DNA of 64,000 nucleotides from Calvatia gigantea (taxonomy: Eukaryota; Basidiomycota; Agaricomycetes; Agaricales; Lycoperdaceae): contig JACAAK010000011.1 in the NCBI GenBank assembly GCA_025093985.1, positions 1,240,001-1,304,000 of the forward strand. The letters are read 5' to 3'. The notes under the pieces were generated by a model, which did not search any database, had not been told where the DNA came from, and saw nothing but the letters and a program-made list of their open reading frames with translations. Of this stretch, positions 22,090 to 31,683 are shown piece after piece; positions within the stretch are counted from its first letter, which is position 1; each line of letters starts with the position of its first letter. A program made the position numbers and the translations under genes.

Positions 22090-22600
22090 CTGGTTCCTTA
22101 TTATTTGCTGCTGCAGTCCAAAGGTCTTACCTGTGAACCCGTTGGCATTTGAGGAATGCCTGGGCGAGGGAGTAAGTCCTCAGCTGCTTTGCTTCAGAGC
22201 ACCGACTCACCGCTGGGGCTTCAGCTACGCCAGGATTTCTGGTAGCTATTCCACACTGGGTACTTAATGTACTCCTGAAGCTCAACCTGGTCACCCCCAC
22301 CACCCACAACTACAACAACCCCGACAGAACCAGCTCGGAACCAGACCACACCATGCCCAACGGCCTCCTCCCTCTGATCCTCCAGACCCACCTTTCTTGC
22401 CCAAAGATAATGGAGAGATCGACCTTGGCACGGGAGTTCTGTAGATGCGTCGCCGAGACTGAACGTGCCGACTTTTTCGAATTCGTCGTTGTAAATCTCA
22501 TATTCGCGTTGGGTCGTCATATGGAGATCATGGAGGACGAGAGCATTGCATGCGAGACAATTAACTGCGAGGATTGACATGGTTGGGAGGAGGCGATAGT
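22090..22600 (+). pseudogene. JTB pseudogene copy D
   Basis: Remnant of exons 2 and 3. Exon 2 reads GLTCEPVGI followed by a stop, where JTB-A has GLTCIPSGTCEKCP. The exon 2-3 intron is still visible (gtaagtcctc...cttcag). Exon 3 has lost the FCQPFGNRR block, has indels in the linker, and keeps degraded ETERADFFEF and tail sequence. The repeated 3' flank continues to about 22930. Confidence 0.7.
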
Positions 22601-23154
22601 CGGACTCTCCGAAGGGCCAATCTGGAGTTGTTGGAGGATTAATTGTGAGTGGGGCTTCTGTTCTTCCAAGACTTTACTGACAACTGTACAGTATTGTTTT
22701 ATGTTCACCCCCCACCCGGTGTATCCGCAAATTTTCGGCCGATTCAGTAACATTTCGGACAATTACTCAATACATGGAGACAGATAGTCCACGTCCTTTG
22801 AATTATCATATGTCCGGAATCGATATCGACATCTGGGTATACCGACCATGAGCACCTAATTAGGTTTGACTATCCCTCTGGAAGTGGTCTCCCTCTCGGC
22901 CCCGATGAAACGGCGGGATTGGAGGCATGGGTCGTGTACCAGAAGGCGCAAACCATCTCGTGTGGCAAGATAGTAGCGATTTCGAGGGAAAGAAAAGGGG
23001 GATTGAGTGTGAATAGTAAGTGTTGAGTCTTTAACTTCGAGAACCGGAGGCTGCTCACGAACTCGCAATGAATCCAACTTCTGACTTCTCCGAAACAATG
23101 CCTTCATCGCAGACATTGATCTCGTCGATGCGGGCGTACGATTAACGACACGGC

Positions 23155-23440
23155 TCCCTCGAAGGGTGGGCAATTCCGTGTTCCAGACTCCGGGCTCAAC
23201 CTCGATGAGTGCAGTGAACTGAATATCTTGCAACGGGTCCAGCTCCTTTGGTCCCCAATATCCTTGGATCGTTCGTAATAATCCCAAACAGTTTCTTAAC
23301 CATACTCCCCGAAGGACACTGATATTTCTTGGCAAAATGTCCATCAGCTCTGTCCCTTTGAGCACAGCACCCAACCGAGCAAATTACCGCGGCCGGTGGT
23401 TTTCACTGAAATCGAAGCAGTACCCTGAGGATCGTGAAGG
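23155..23440. repeat. Mosaic repeat R, copy 1
   Basis: About 285 bases nearly identical to 25450-25745 (shared gacacggctccctcgaaggg through the atcctcagggtactgcttcg block read on minus). It forms the abrupt 3' boundary of the 2-oxoglutarate dehydrogenase fragment. A minus-strand frame through it reads [11 protein letters not shown] in one copy and [15 protein letters not shown] in the other, so no common coding frame is evident. Confidence 0.75.
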
Positions 23441-24419
23441 CTGAGTTGCTTTGGTGCCATGATCGACCGAACGATCAATGAGTGCCTTCATACCGGGAAT
23501 AAGGGCCTCGCAACCCTCGAGGCCGAAGCGCTTCTCGTTGGGATATTTACTTGCGATGAACTTCTCGAAGGACTCGGACCAAATAAGACGATCCAAAATC
23601 ATGCGCTTCTCCTCGACGGTATAATTCCAGGGTTTTCGAGTCTCAACACGCTCTCTAATCCAGTCGCATTGTTCCTTGTCGGGAATATGAACGTATTGAA
23701 TACCAACGTGTCCACCTGTCCAGCTATTTAGTCATTTGAGATAGAACAAAACTAGGACCAACGTACAGTAGATACGTTTTAGAGTCTTAATGATGTCGCG
23801 TAGTTTCATGGTCTTGTTCTCTTCCGTGGCGAAATGGGGAAGGATACCTGGACCAAGGGTAATCTCCTTGTCCAGGTCACGTTCTGTGAAACCGTACCGG
23901 CTGAGTTCAAGTTCGGGAGGGCGGACATCGGCCAAGTCAGTGTCTAGAATGCCCAAGGGATCTAACTCGGCCACATGATGCCCGCGCACTTGGTAGGCGC
24001 GAACTAGAAGTTGGACCTAGGTGTCCGGAATAAGACAATGCGGGGAAATCACACGTGTAAAGACGGACCTTCAGATGGTCATCTAGCTCGGCACCTCCAC
24101 CTGCGTGCAGGGCAGGGGCACCGTCTGCTGGGTGAGGTAGATGTCTAGGTGGAGGTTGGAATGCCTGGTGGCTCGGTAGGCCCTTCTCGAGACCAGAAAA
24201 GTAGACGTTCCATGAAGGGTGAACAGACTTGGAGTCCTGCCTCCAAAGACGATACATTTCGTCGGCGTAGTAGGCGTTGGTGCCGTTCGCAAAAGGGTCA
24301 TTGGAAGAAGGCCCACGAGCGAGAGCATACTCGCGGCGGATCGGGGTGGGCAGAGGACGCAATGACCGTGACGCACGCACCAGAGGCGTCATACGACCGA
24401 CAACACGCCTTGACAGCAT
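23384..24419 (-). pseudogene. KGD1: 5' fragment of 2-oxoglutarate dehydrogenase E1 gene
   Basis: Exons 24419-24069, 24016-23767 and 23715-23384 splice cleanly to about 310 codons. They start with a mitochondrial-type presequence (Arg-rich, [10 protein letters not shown]). The N-terminal E1 domain follows ([32 protein letters not shown]) and continues through [15 protein letters not shown] and [20 protein letters not shown] to [13 protein letters not shown]. The real enzyme is about 1000 aa. Here homology breaks off just before the thiamine-diphosphate-binding part, and the frame runs about 22 codons into repeat R before a stop. The introns are kept, so this is a DNA-level duplicate of the first third of the gene. 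It cannot be an active TCA-cycle subunit. A truncated matrix protein is possible but speculative. Confidence 0.8.
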
Positions 24420-24778
24420 AATTATTGGGCGTCGCACACGGTGGGTACGACGACAGGGGGGTAGATGGTGGTAAGAGGAGAAGAGAGAAATGCCAAAGTG
24501 GAGGGCCTCCTGCTTGCTGTCACCTAATGACGAAACATATTATGTAATCACCAAGCATCAATGCATCATATATCTTCCGCTCCCGACATCTCGCGAGGGC
24601 AAATCCAAGATGTATTATTATGTGCTGCTCTACCAACTAGATGCGACCATAACGTAGGGTACAGAATAATCTGTGAATCAAGAAATTTTAATACATTATT
24701 GTGTTCTTGCCTGACCTGTTCTTCCAGTTGAGGTACCCAATCGCTTGTCTTTGAAGCTCAAGTGATCGTATAAAGATG

Positions 24779-25276
24779 CTATTTGGTCGCCCTTGTGTCC
24801 GAGTCAGGATGTGCTGTCACACCTAAGTCATGACCACTCACTTTCTGCTCCAGTATATCAACGACCTCACGTAAGTGCTTTGCAAGCGTGTTTCGTTTCG
24901 CAACGTTCGATGCAGCGTCCATCTCCTTGTATTGGTCTGCTAATTCAATATAGATGCTATCCGCCATTTAGTTTTAGTGATCGACGTCAGGTTGACATGC
25001 GTACCTTTTATAGTGCGTGAAGTCGTCTTCCAGTTCCCGGATGATCCGCGCCACAATGGTCTGGGGAGGTAAACCTTCTTGCCGCGCGACGAAGGTGACT
25101 TCGTCGATATCCTGGAGACTGCGTTCCCGTCGTCTCCCTGCCTCCCGATTTCGAAGAACTTGGGGGTGTTCGAGCTCTTCAAACTCTTCCGCGAAGCCTT
25201 CGTCATCTTGGTCACCATCACCCTGCGGATTGTTGTCGGCGACCCGTGAGGCCTGAACTCGGCCTCGAAGGGACAA
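24779..25276 (-). pseudogene. Coiled-coil gene fragment (repeat S, copy 1)
   Basis: On minus, frame 25276-24974 reads an acidic then helical stretch (FAEEFEELEHPQVLRNREAG, then QDIDEVTFVARQEGLPPQT, ending RELEDDFTHYK). Across a GT...AG intron it continues as SIYIELADQYKEMDAASNVA and LREVVDILEQK up to 24841, where a donor follows. This is a two-exon piece of a longer coiled-coil protein. It resembles the helical microtubule-binding region of fungal Cep57/PPC89-type spindle-pole proteins, but I hold that only loosely. No start, stop or further exons are present. Confidence 0.5.
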
Positions 25277-25449
25277 TCTGGAGTGTGATTATGGGAGCGG
25301 ATAAGCTTCCAGATTTCGCAATCTTGGATGTTCTTTACCCTCCCGGTTTCCGCAAATTTTCCGGTTCCTACATTCGAAAGATCATCTGGGACAGAGCACG
25401 TCCTTGAGTCATATCGGATCGAACGCCGGGTTCGATCAACAATGATGGT

Positions 25450-25745
25450 TGACACGGCTCCCTCGAAGGGTGGGCAATTCCGTGTTCCAGACTCCGGGCT
25501 CAACCTCGATGAGTGCAGTGAACTGAATATCTTGCAACGGGTCCAGCTTCCTTTGGTCCCCAATATCCTTGGATCGTTCGTAATAATCCCAAACAGTTTC
25601 TTAACCATACTCCCCGAAGGACACTGATATTTCTTGGCAAAATGTCCATCAGCTCTGTCCCTTTGAGCACAGCACCCAACCGAGCAAATTACCGCGGCCG
25701 GTGGTTTTCACTGAAATCGAAGCAGTACCCTGAGGATCGTGAAGG
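25450..25745. repeat. Mosaic repeat R, copy 2
   Basis: Nearly identical to 23155-23440. Here it joins the coiled-coil fragment on its low-coordinate side and different sequence on the other. Confidence 0.75.
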
Positions 25746-26006
25746 CTGAGTTTGCCCGAATTCGCGGGCCATCGCCCTCCTGAGAGTATCACTCTTAGCC
25801 CCGAAGAAACCCCACGAAAATGCCGAGCGATTCTGGACTCGGGACCTGGACGGCATGAGCCACACCCGATATGGAAATATTTGTCCGAACCCCGCATCTG
25901 GCCTCTGGGAACGGCCAAATTTTGTCCGAACCTGACATCCAGCCTCGTAAAAATCTCCAAAAATTTTGTTTCTGTTATATTTACGCTGGTTCCACCCCTG
26001 TACACC

Positions 26007-26592
26007 TTATACATCATTATTTCTCTTCCCAAAAAGCTCCATTGCATGTGAGAGCTGCAGGTACCCAGCTTTCAAGCTTTTGAAAGTGTTTTCATCCACC
26101 GATGAGATCATCAGACGGAACTGATGCGTTGTAAGAGTGAAACCTCCGCACTCGACATCCGAGTCCCAGCCTACACCTGCCAAAATATCCTCAACGGCTC
26201 CCATGTCATCAGAAACCTCTTTGATCAGAAACTCCACTGCCTCCCCCCAATCTCCCTGTTTCTCGGTCATCGATGCCAGTCTCCTCCACAATGTCAGAAT
26301 CCAGAATGGGAAACAGTCTGAGCCCTTGTTGTAGCGTGGGTCTACAAGGGATTTGCTTCCATCAAACCATTCTTACCCAAGAGCGCGCTCGATATCCAAG
26401 AGGACGGCTTTGGTGGAATAGTCTGCGAACGACCATGTTCAAGATGTTACTAGGTGTCGAAAGCATAGGGGACTGGCGGCTGAACCACGCCTTTGTTGGT
26501 GTCGTGGTAAGCTTGTTTGATTGCTTTGGGATATCTTGCTCAACAAATTTGAGGACGGGAGTGTCGCGATGAATTAAGATGCTATCCGCCAT
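26007..26592 (-). pseudogene. Unidentified protein-coding fragment
   Basis: Minus-strand reading gives coding-like pieces: RYPKAIKQAYHDTNKGVVQP, then ADYSTKAVLLDIERALG, and a longer open part (WRRLASMTEKQGDWGEAVEF through LMISSVDENTFKSLKAGYLQ to ELFGKR). These look like one protein with intervening short introns or indels. I do not recognise the family. It is bounded by repeat S copy 2 at the upstream end and by unrelated sequence downstream, so it is part of the fragment mosaic. Confidence 0.4.
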
Positions 26593-26812
26593 TTAGTTTT
26601 AGTGATCGACGTCAGGTTGACATGCGTACCTTTTATAGTGCGTGAAGTCGTCTTCCAGTTCCCGGATGATCCGCGCCACAATGGTCTGGGGAGGTAAACC
26701 TTCTTGCCGCGCGACGAAGGTGACTTCGTCGATATCCTGGAGACTGCGTTCCCGTCGTCTCCCTGCCTCCCGATTTCGAAGAACTTGGGGGTGTTCGAGC
26801 TCTTCAAACTTT
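26576..26812 (-). repeat. Repeat S, copy 2 (coiled-coil exon duplicate)
   Basis: About 235 bases nearly identical to 24955-25190: the DDFTHYK exon end, its intron and the HPQVLRNREAG part. Here it is fused to other sequence at both ends, directly abutting the unidentified fragment at 26592. Confidence 0.75.
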
Positions 26813-27099
26813 CAAAAAGCGCTACACAAATTCAAGATTAAGTCACTTGTATGGTATCTCAGTCCTGTAGTGTGTAACATAGTGGGTGTTGGAGCCAGAG
26901 TCCTTTCTACCAAGGTGAAATCTGACCCTGGAATGTTCCCTTGTGGGCGCCCCTTTGGATGGCCTCAAGCCAGCTTTTGTCCGAACTTGCCTCCAGGCTT
27001 CGCCTGCGGCGGGCGGTGCCTGTCCGAACCGGTACACGGGGGAAAGCCATTTTTGGGCCAATTTTTGTCCGAATCAGTACACGACATATATAGGAATTA

Positions 27100-27662
27100 T
27101 CCAGGGTCCTCTGGCAACCCACTTCAACCCTTGTGAGCTGATCCAGCCAGGGTGGAGGCCGATCATCAACCATGGTGCGAAGCGAATGAGGGTGCTCTGC
27201 CCTCCATTCAAATTCTCGTGGATTGGGTACGGATATGAGGTGCTGCAATACAACTCCTAGGTCTTTATCGTCTTCGCCCAGCAGGATCAGGTGTATCCGA
27301 TCCAGACCAGTGGCCCTAGAGAGATTAAGCGCGTGGAGTTTCGGACTGAGATTGGAACAGAATCGTAAACGCAGAATGCAGACTTTTGCATTGTGTAATA
27401 TGCGGGCCGACTGTAAGAAGAAAGTTGGAGTGTTTTTCGTCCTCAGCAGCTGTCAATACTACTGTTGCCCGACTTGACTCCTGCAGGGAGATGTCCACCA
27501 TCGCATCTCCCGATCTTTCGAGCCATTTCTGGAAAAGCCAGACAGGAAACTTGGTTTCATGGGGGTCGAAGTCATAGAATGTCCAGAACTCCTGGGTTGA
27601 TACCACCACTTGGTTCCATCGATGGCAGACAGGAGCGGCCGTGCCATGTGACACTGACTCAA
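27100..27662 (-). pseudogene. F-box-like gene fragment, second copy
   Basis: On minus, VCHRWNQVVVSTQEFWTFYDFD, then WLERSGDAMVDISLQESSRAT and GPHITQCKSLHSA match the F-box gene at 5.9-7.1 kb. The match continues, after a frame change near 27330, as GEDDKDLGVVLQHLISVPNP and REFEWRAEHPHSLRT. The F-box itself and the N-terminus are missing and the two blocks are out of frame, so it is a decayed fragment. It keeps the Arg codon that is a stop in the other copy. Confidence 0.65.
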
Positions 27663-29797
27663 AAATGGTTACAACTGAAGGTTATTCAACGTCAGCTTCT
27701 CTCGAACAAAAGATGGTCCTGTTGGATTTGCAAGCGGGTGCGTCCCGGCAATTGGTCTTGCAACCTCAACACTTACTCGAACCGCGGCTTGAAATCGATA
27801 CCCGGAATTTGGATTATCGCGGATTCGAGTTAACTAGGTCCTGAAAAGGAAAGACAATTACGATTCGGACTTGTCGTTTCAACTGCCAGGCCCATGGATC
27901 CCGCGTATTGAGATTATGGCAATGGTGTCCGAATGTCGAACGATCGGATTTGTCTCGAAGAGTCTGCCTTGGGAACGGGAATGTTACCCAAACTGGAAGG
28001 GTTATTAAAGGTGGAACTGGGTACTTCGGGTTCCGCGTTGAGTTGATTGGTTTCGTCCAATCGTTGCAGCATGGGCATGGTGAATTTAAGTGTGAAAGTG
28101 GGGTAAGTGAGGTGGTCTGGTTGTCGAAAGGAGACATTCGGGAAAAGCCATCTCCGCCTGAACGGGGGAGGAACAAGTTTCGATGGGTACGCGGGTGAAG
28201 GGGCTAGTTGAGATTGCATGACCGTTTGAGGCTGCCGCTCTGGGAAGGAATTTCGAGGGACTAAGCTGCAGTTTTGAGGGTTAAGATTGACATTCCTTCT
28301 GTCCAGAGGCCTGATAACGAGAAGCAAATGAGGGATAGCATGACGTGTCACTGTTTCGGTATGAAGTCGGGTATCTCTGGACGAGATGGTCCGTATAGGT
28401 TATTCTTGCACGTGATGTCGAGAAAATTAATTTGATTTTGAGATGACATCATTCGTTCTAGTCATGGTATGACCGCATATTTCGATAAGCGGCTGGTATC
28501 CGACACTGATGTTGTGCCTGTGCCGCCCTTACGCGGCCAGTGGCGACGCGCCTCATTGAAAGGATTCCCTAGGACATGCTCTTCGGAATCGCCGTCGGTA
28601 CACCCGTGGCAAGGGTCTCATCCAAAACTAGCCGGGCAGCGAGAAAACTTGTGTTGGCCAGCATTGAGTGATTCTGACTTTAATTGGGCCGTCCTATGGT
28701 CCTGAGCTTCCGGAAGTGTGCCGTCAGGTTGGGCAATGCGGTGGCCGACGCAGGGAAGAACTTGGGCCTTTGCTATAGCCGATATTTTGGGATGGGCAGG
28801 GGGTAGTGCAGTAACGATGAGGATACAACCTGACCGATCTGTCCTGGGCGACATGGGTAGCCCACATAAATCATGGTCGGTGGAGCTGAGGCAACAGCTT
28901 TGTCTCCCCAGGATCTGTTGCGGCAGAAAGCCAAGGGAAAGAATACCTGATAGCATGAGCACAGAGCTTTAGGATTCTCTCATTAATCAGCCAATGAACA
29001 AATTGGGGTTGTGCAGAGCGTAAACTATGCGCCGATTGACTCTGTGGACTGTAAACAATGGAACCGGTGATGTGTAGGGGATAGCGAGAGCTAACATAGG
29101 ACTGCCTTGAATCTGAAGCAAATAACCAGCAATGACGCAGGCCGTGATGGCGGAGAGGGGTGCCATGGAACTGATCCAATCGTTCCTGAGTTTTCACCGG
29201 TCTCCGAACAAGAGGGCGGGGGTTGACAATGGGTCGGTGTTTTGGGAGGGAGCATTTAGGGAAAAGCTATTCTCCACCGGACGAGGGGGGCAATGTGGTT
29301 TTTGGAGCGCGGGATGAGGGGCTTGAGTTTTGGAGTTGGAAATGAACGTGTGAGGTAGCGATTCGGGAGAAGATATTAGGCGCTAGATTAGGGTTTCTGA
29401 AGGTAGTATATAAGTTTCGTCGTATACCCGAATTTAGTTCTAGGACGAGTAAGGAAAGCTAGGTAAAGGCATGGTGAGCTTGAGTGCGAAATGGATGGTT
29501 CGCACAAGGAGTCCATTCAGGGCTCAGGTATTATCAGTATACGGTGGATGGAATCTACTTTATTTCGGCTGGGAGGTTGGATCAGAGATTTCGTATAAAG
29601 GATTGTAGGCATTTAAGTTACCCATAGTCGAAGGGTCCGTATCTGCACGTATCTTTATTCTCCTTCAGCCCCCATCTCGCGGGGAAATTGGCCACTGGTG
29701 GTGCACTTAAGGTTCCCATCGCGGTTCATGCCGAAAGCGGACCTACAACGGGTGGACGTGAGGACGACGGATCAATTAGGGATGGAAGGACAACGGG

Positions 29798-29823
29798 GCG
29801 GCGTGTCCACCAAGACACGCCGC
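29798..29823. repeat. Perfect GC-rich inverted repeat (hairpin)
   Basis: Stem gcggcgtgtc / gacacgccgc (10 bp) with a 6-base loop (caccaa). No adjacent gene; could be a remnant of a mobile element or a transcript hairpin. Confidence 0.6.
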
Positions 29824-29916
29824 GTGGTTTTTAGACATACGAAAACATCCCCCTACTAGACGTACGACCCTTTCTTTTATGCTTAAATACAACAGCTTCG
29901 TAGTAGTTAGTCCCTC

Positions 29917-30079
29917 AGTTCTCGTGCGTATAACGAGTGACTGAGGTGAGCATCATTAGCTTTAATAATCGTTACATATACTCATGTATTACGACGTAGA
30001 CTTAGTGTTTCTTACAGGTAATATCATTATAGTTCTCGTGCGTATAACGAGTGACTGAGACTTAGTGTTTCTTACAGGT
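29917..30079. repeat. Direct repeat, one copy with a 54-base GT...AG insert
   Basis: The second copy (30031-30079, 49 bases) equals the first copy (29917-30019) minus positions 29946-29999. That 54-base segment begins gtgagc and ends acgtag, in the normal intron size range here. The flanks ...gtgactgag and acttagtgtttcttacaggt are joined precisely in the second copy. The unit also contains an imperfect inverted repeat (ctcgt...acgag). Confidence 0.7.
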
Positions 30080-31683
30080 CCCATGTACTTAAAGGTTAAA
30101 GGTTATGGCTTCAAGGACATGCGAGAGTCATTGAGGTCGCGGAAAAATGTGATGGGTCCGCCACAAGATGGAGTCCGAAAGTTCTGGGGCCTCATGGTAT
30201 AATCACGAAAACGGTGGTCCATCTTGGGCATCCCACCCCAAATTGACCGGCTGGGAAAATTGGACTCAGGAGATAATAAGCGTAATAGAGGTATGTGTAC
30301 AGGAGGCTAATTTAGAGTTCAACCCTCATGTTCGAAATTTTCCGGTGACGCAGGAAATCGAAACTCTTGATTCTCACTTGAAGTCCCCACGATTGTCGCC
30401 GAGGGGTAAAATTTTGGCACACTTGGGGGGGTGGCTGCCTTAAGGTTACCTTAATCAGCGCTTCCTTGTCCCCCCCGACCAATTCTTGGGTCTGTGGCAT
30501 AGCGTTACTCATAGCGTCCTTCAACTCACCACTTCTCGCGTTTCGAGGAAAGGCCAAGGACTCCCATCTGGAATACTTGTATGCACCAGTTAATAGTTGT
30601 CCATCAGGCAAAAGGGCCTCGCGCAGAATACAGTCCCCCTTTGCCCATCCACCTTAGTGATATCCTTAGAGTACGGTGTTCCCGGAATTCCGAATCCTAA
30701 ATTTGGCTCTTTGTCCGGGATTTTAGCCCGGGTTCTGCATGGTGTGTATTCCCTGTGGATGTTCGAATCTCATGTTGGAGCCATTTCCCAGAGACCAGAG
30801 AACTCCGTAAGGGGTGAACGCTCCTGACACGTGTTTGTGGTGCGCTGTTCGTCCCCTTGCGAGCAGGTTAAAGCTTGGAAAATTCAAAGTTTCAGAGCAC
30901 GTACAAAATACGTGAAGCATTTCTTGCGGCCCACATCGCATACCAATGACCTACTTGCGCCGTACCTGCCATAAACAAGGTGTAACATTATTCAAATCGA
31001 ACCCCGAGAACAAATGAGTGACGATAGGACACCTGTCATAATTACAATGACCAAAAATAGATCAAATGTGGCCGCCAGGATTTCCGCCCCCCCGGAAACC
31101 AGGATCACCGTTCCTTCCCTCTCCCGAGATATCTAAGTGCCTCGTGTTCAAACGCTCGTTGCTGGCGCTTCGGTGATTATGATGATGTTATACTATTGTC
31201 CAATCCAAGCTCGTTCCCTAGGCCTGGATCGTTTCATCTCCTTTTATGAAATTGGCTCCGTAACATCTCCTCATTCCTAGCCAAGATGGAGATGTGGGTT
31301 GTGTTCTTTGGTCGTCCTCGCTGTTTCCTCGCCTTCTCCACCCACCTGTTCCCCCATTTCCATATTACGCCCCAGAACCTGCGCCAATTTTCGTCCAGCT
31401 TCAACCGTCAATCCCCCGCTTCCTGTATTATTTGATTACTTCGATTACCCTCTGAGCCTACTCGGGAAATTCACGTTTTTCTGCGGGTGTCAGGTTCTTT
31501 CCTTCTCTCTGCCGGACGTCCCTGGTGAATATCTGGTTCAAACACGATCTGTCCCGCTCCCAATCCTGTCATTATCGTTTTCTGCGGCCTATATTTCTTT
31601 GATTTTATTGCCCATTTTCTGGCCAAGTCCTAAACGATATTTCCTCGCACTTTATTCCTCTTTACTCTACCACAAATCACGAT

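Larger units (their letters stand above)
27663..31683. other. Four-kilobase gene-poor stretch with repeats
   Basis: No gene supported; all open frames are short and motif-free. Contents seen: a GC-rich perfect hairpin (29798-29823); a short duplicated unit that differs by an intron-like 54-base segment (29917-30079); and a segment at about 30110-30300 resembling 36680-36850. The last about 400 bases (31290-31680) are pyrimidine-rich and probably form the chitinase promoter and 5' UTR. Degraded transposon sequence is possible but I see no transposase or reverse transcriptase motifs. Confidence 0.5.

Noticed and set aside
29917..30079. Short repeats as a CRISPR-like array
   Set aside because: Only two units, one with an intron-like insert, in a eukaryotic genome; no regular spacers.
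29640..30110. Solo LTR of a retrotransposon
   Set aside because: TATA-like and repeat features are present, but no TG...CA ends with target duplication and no reverse transcriptase or integrase motifs were found nearby.
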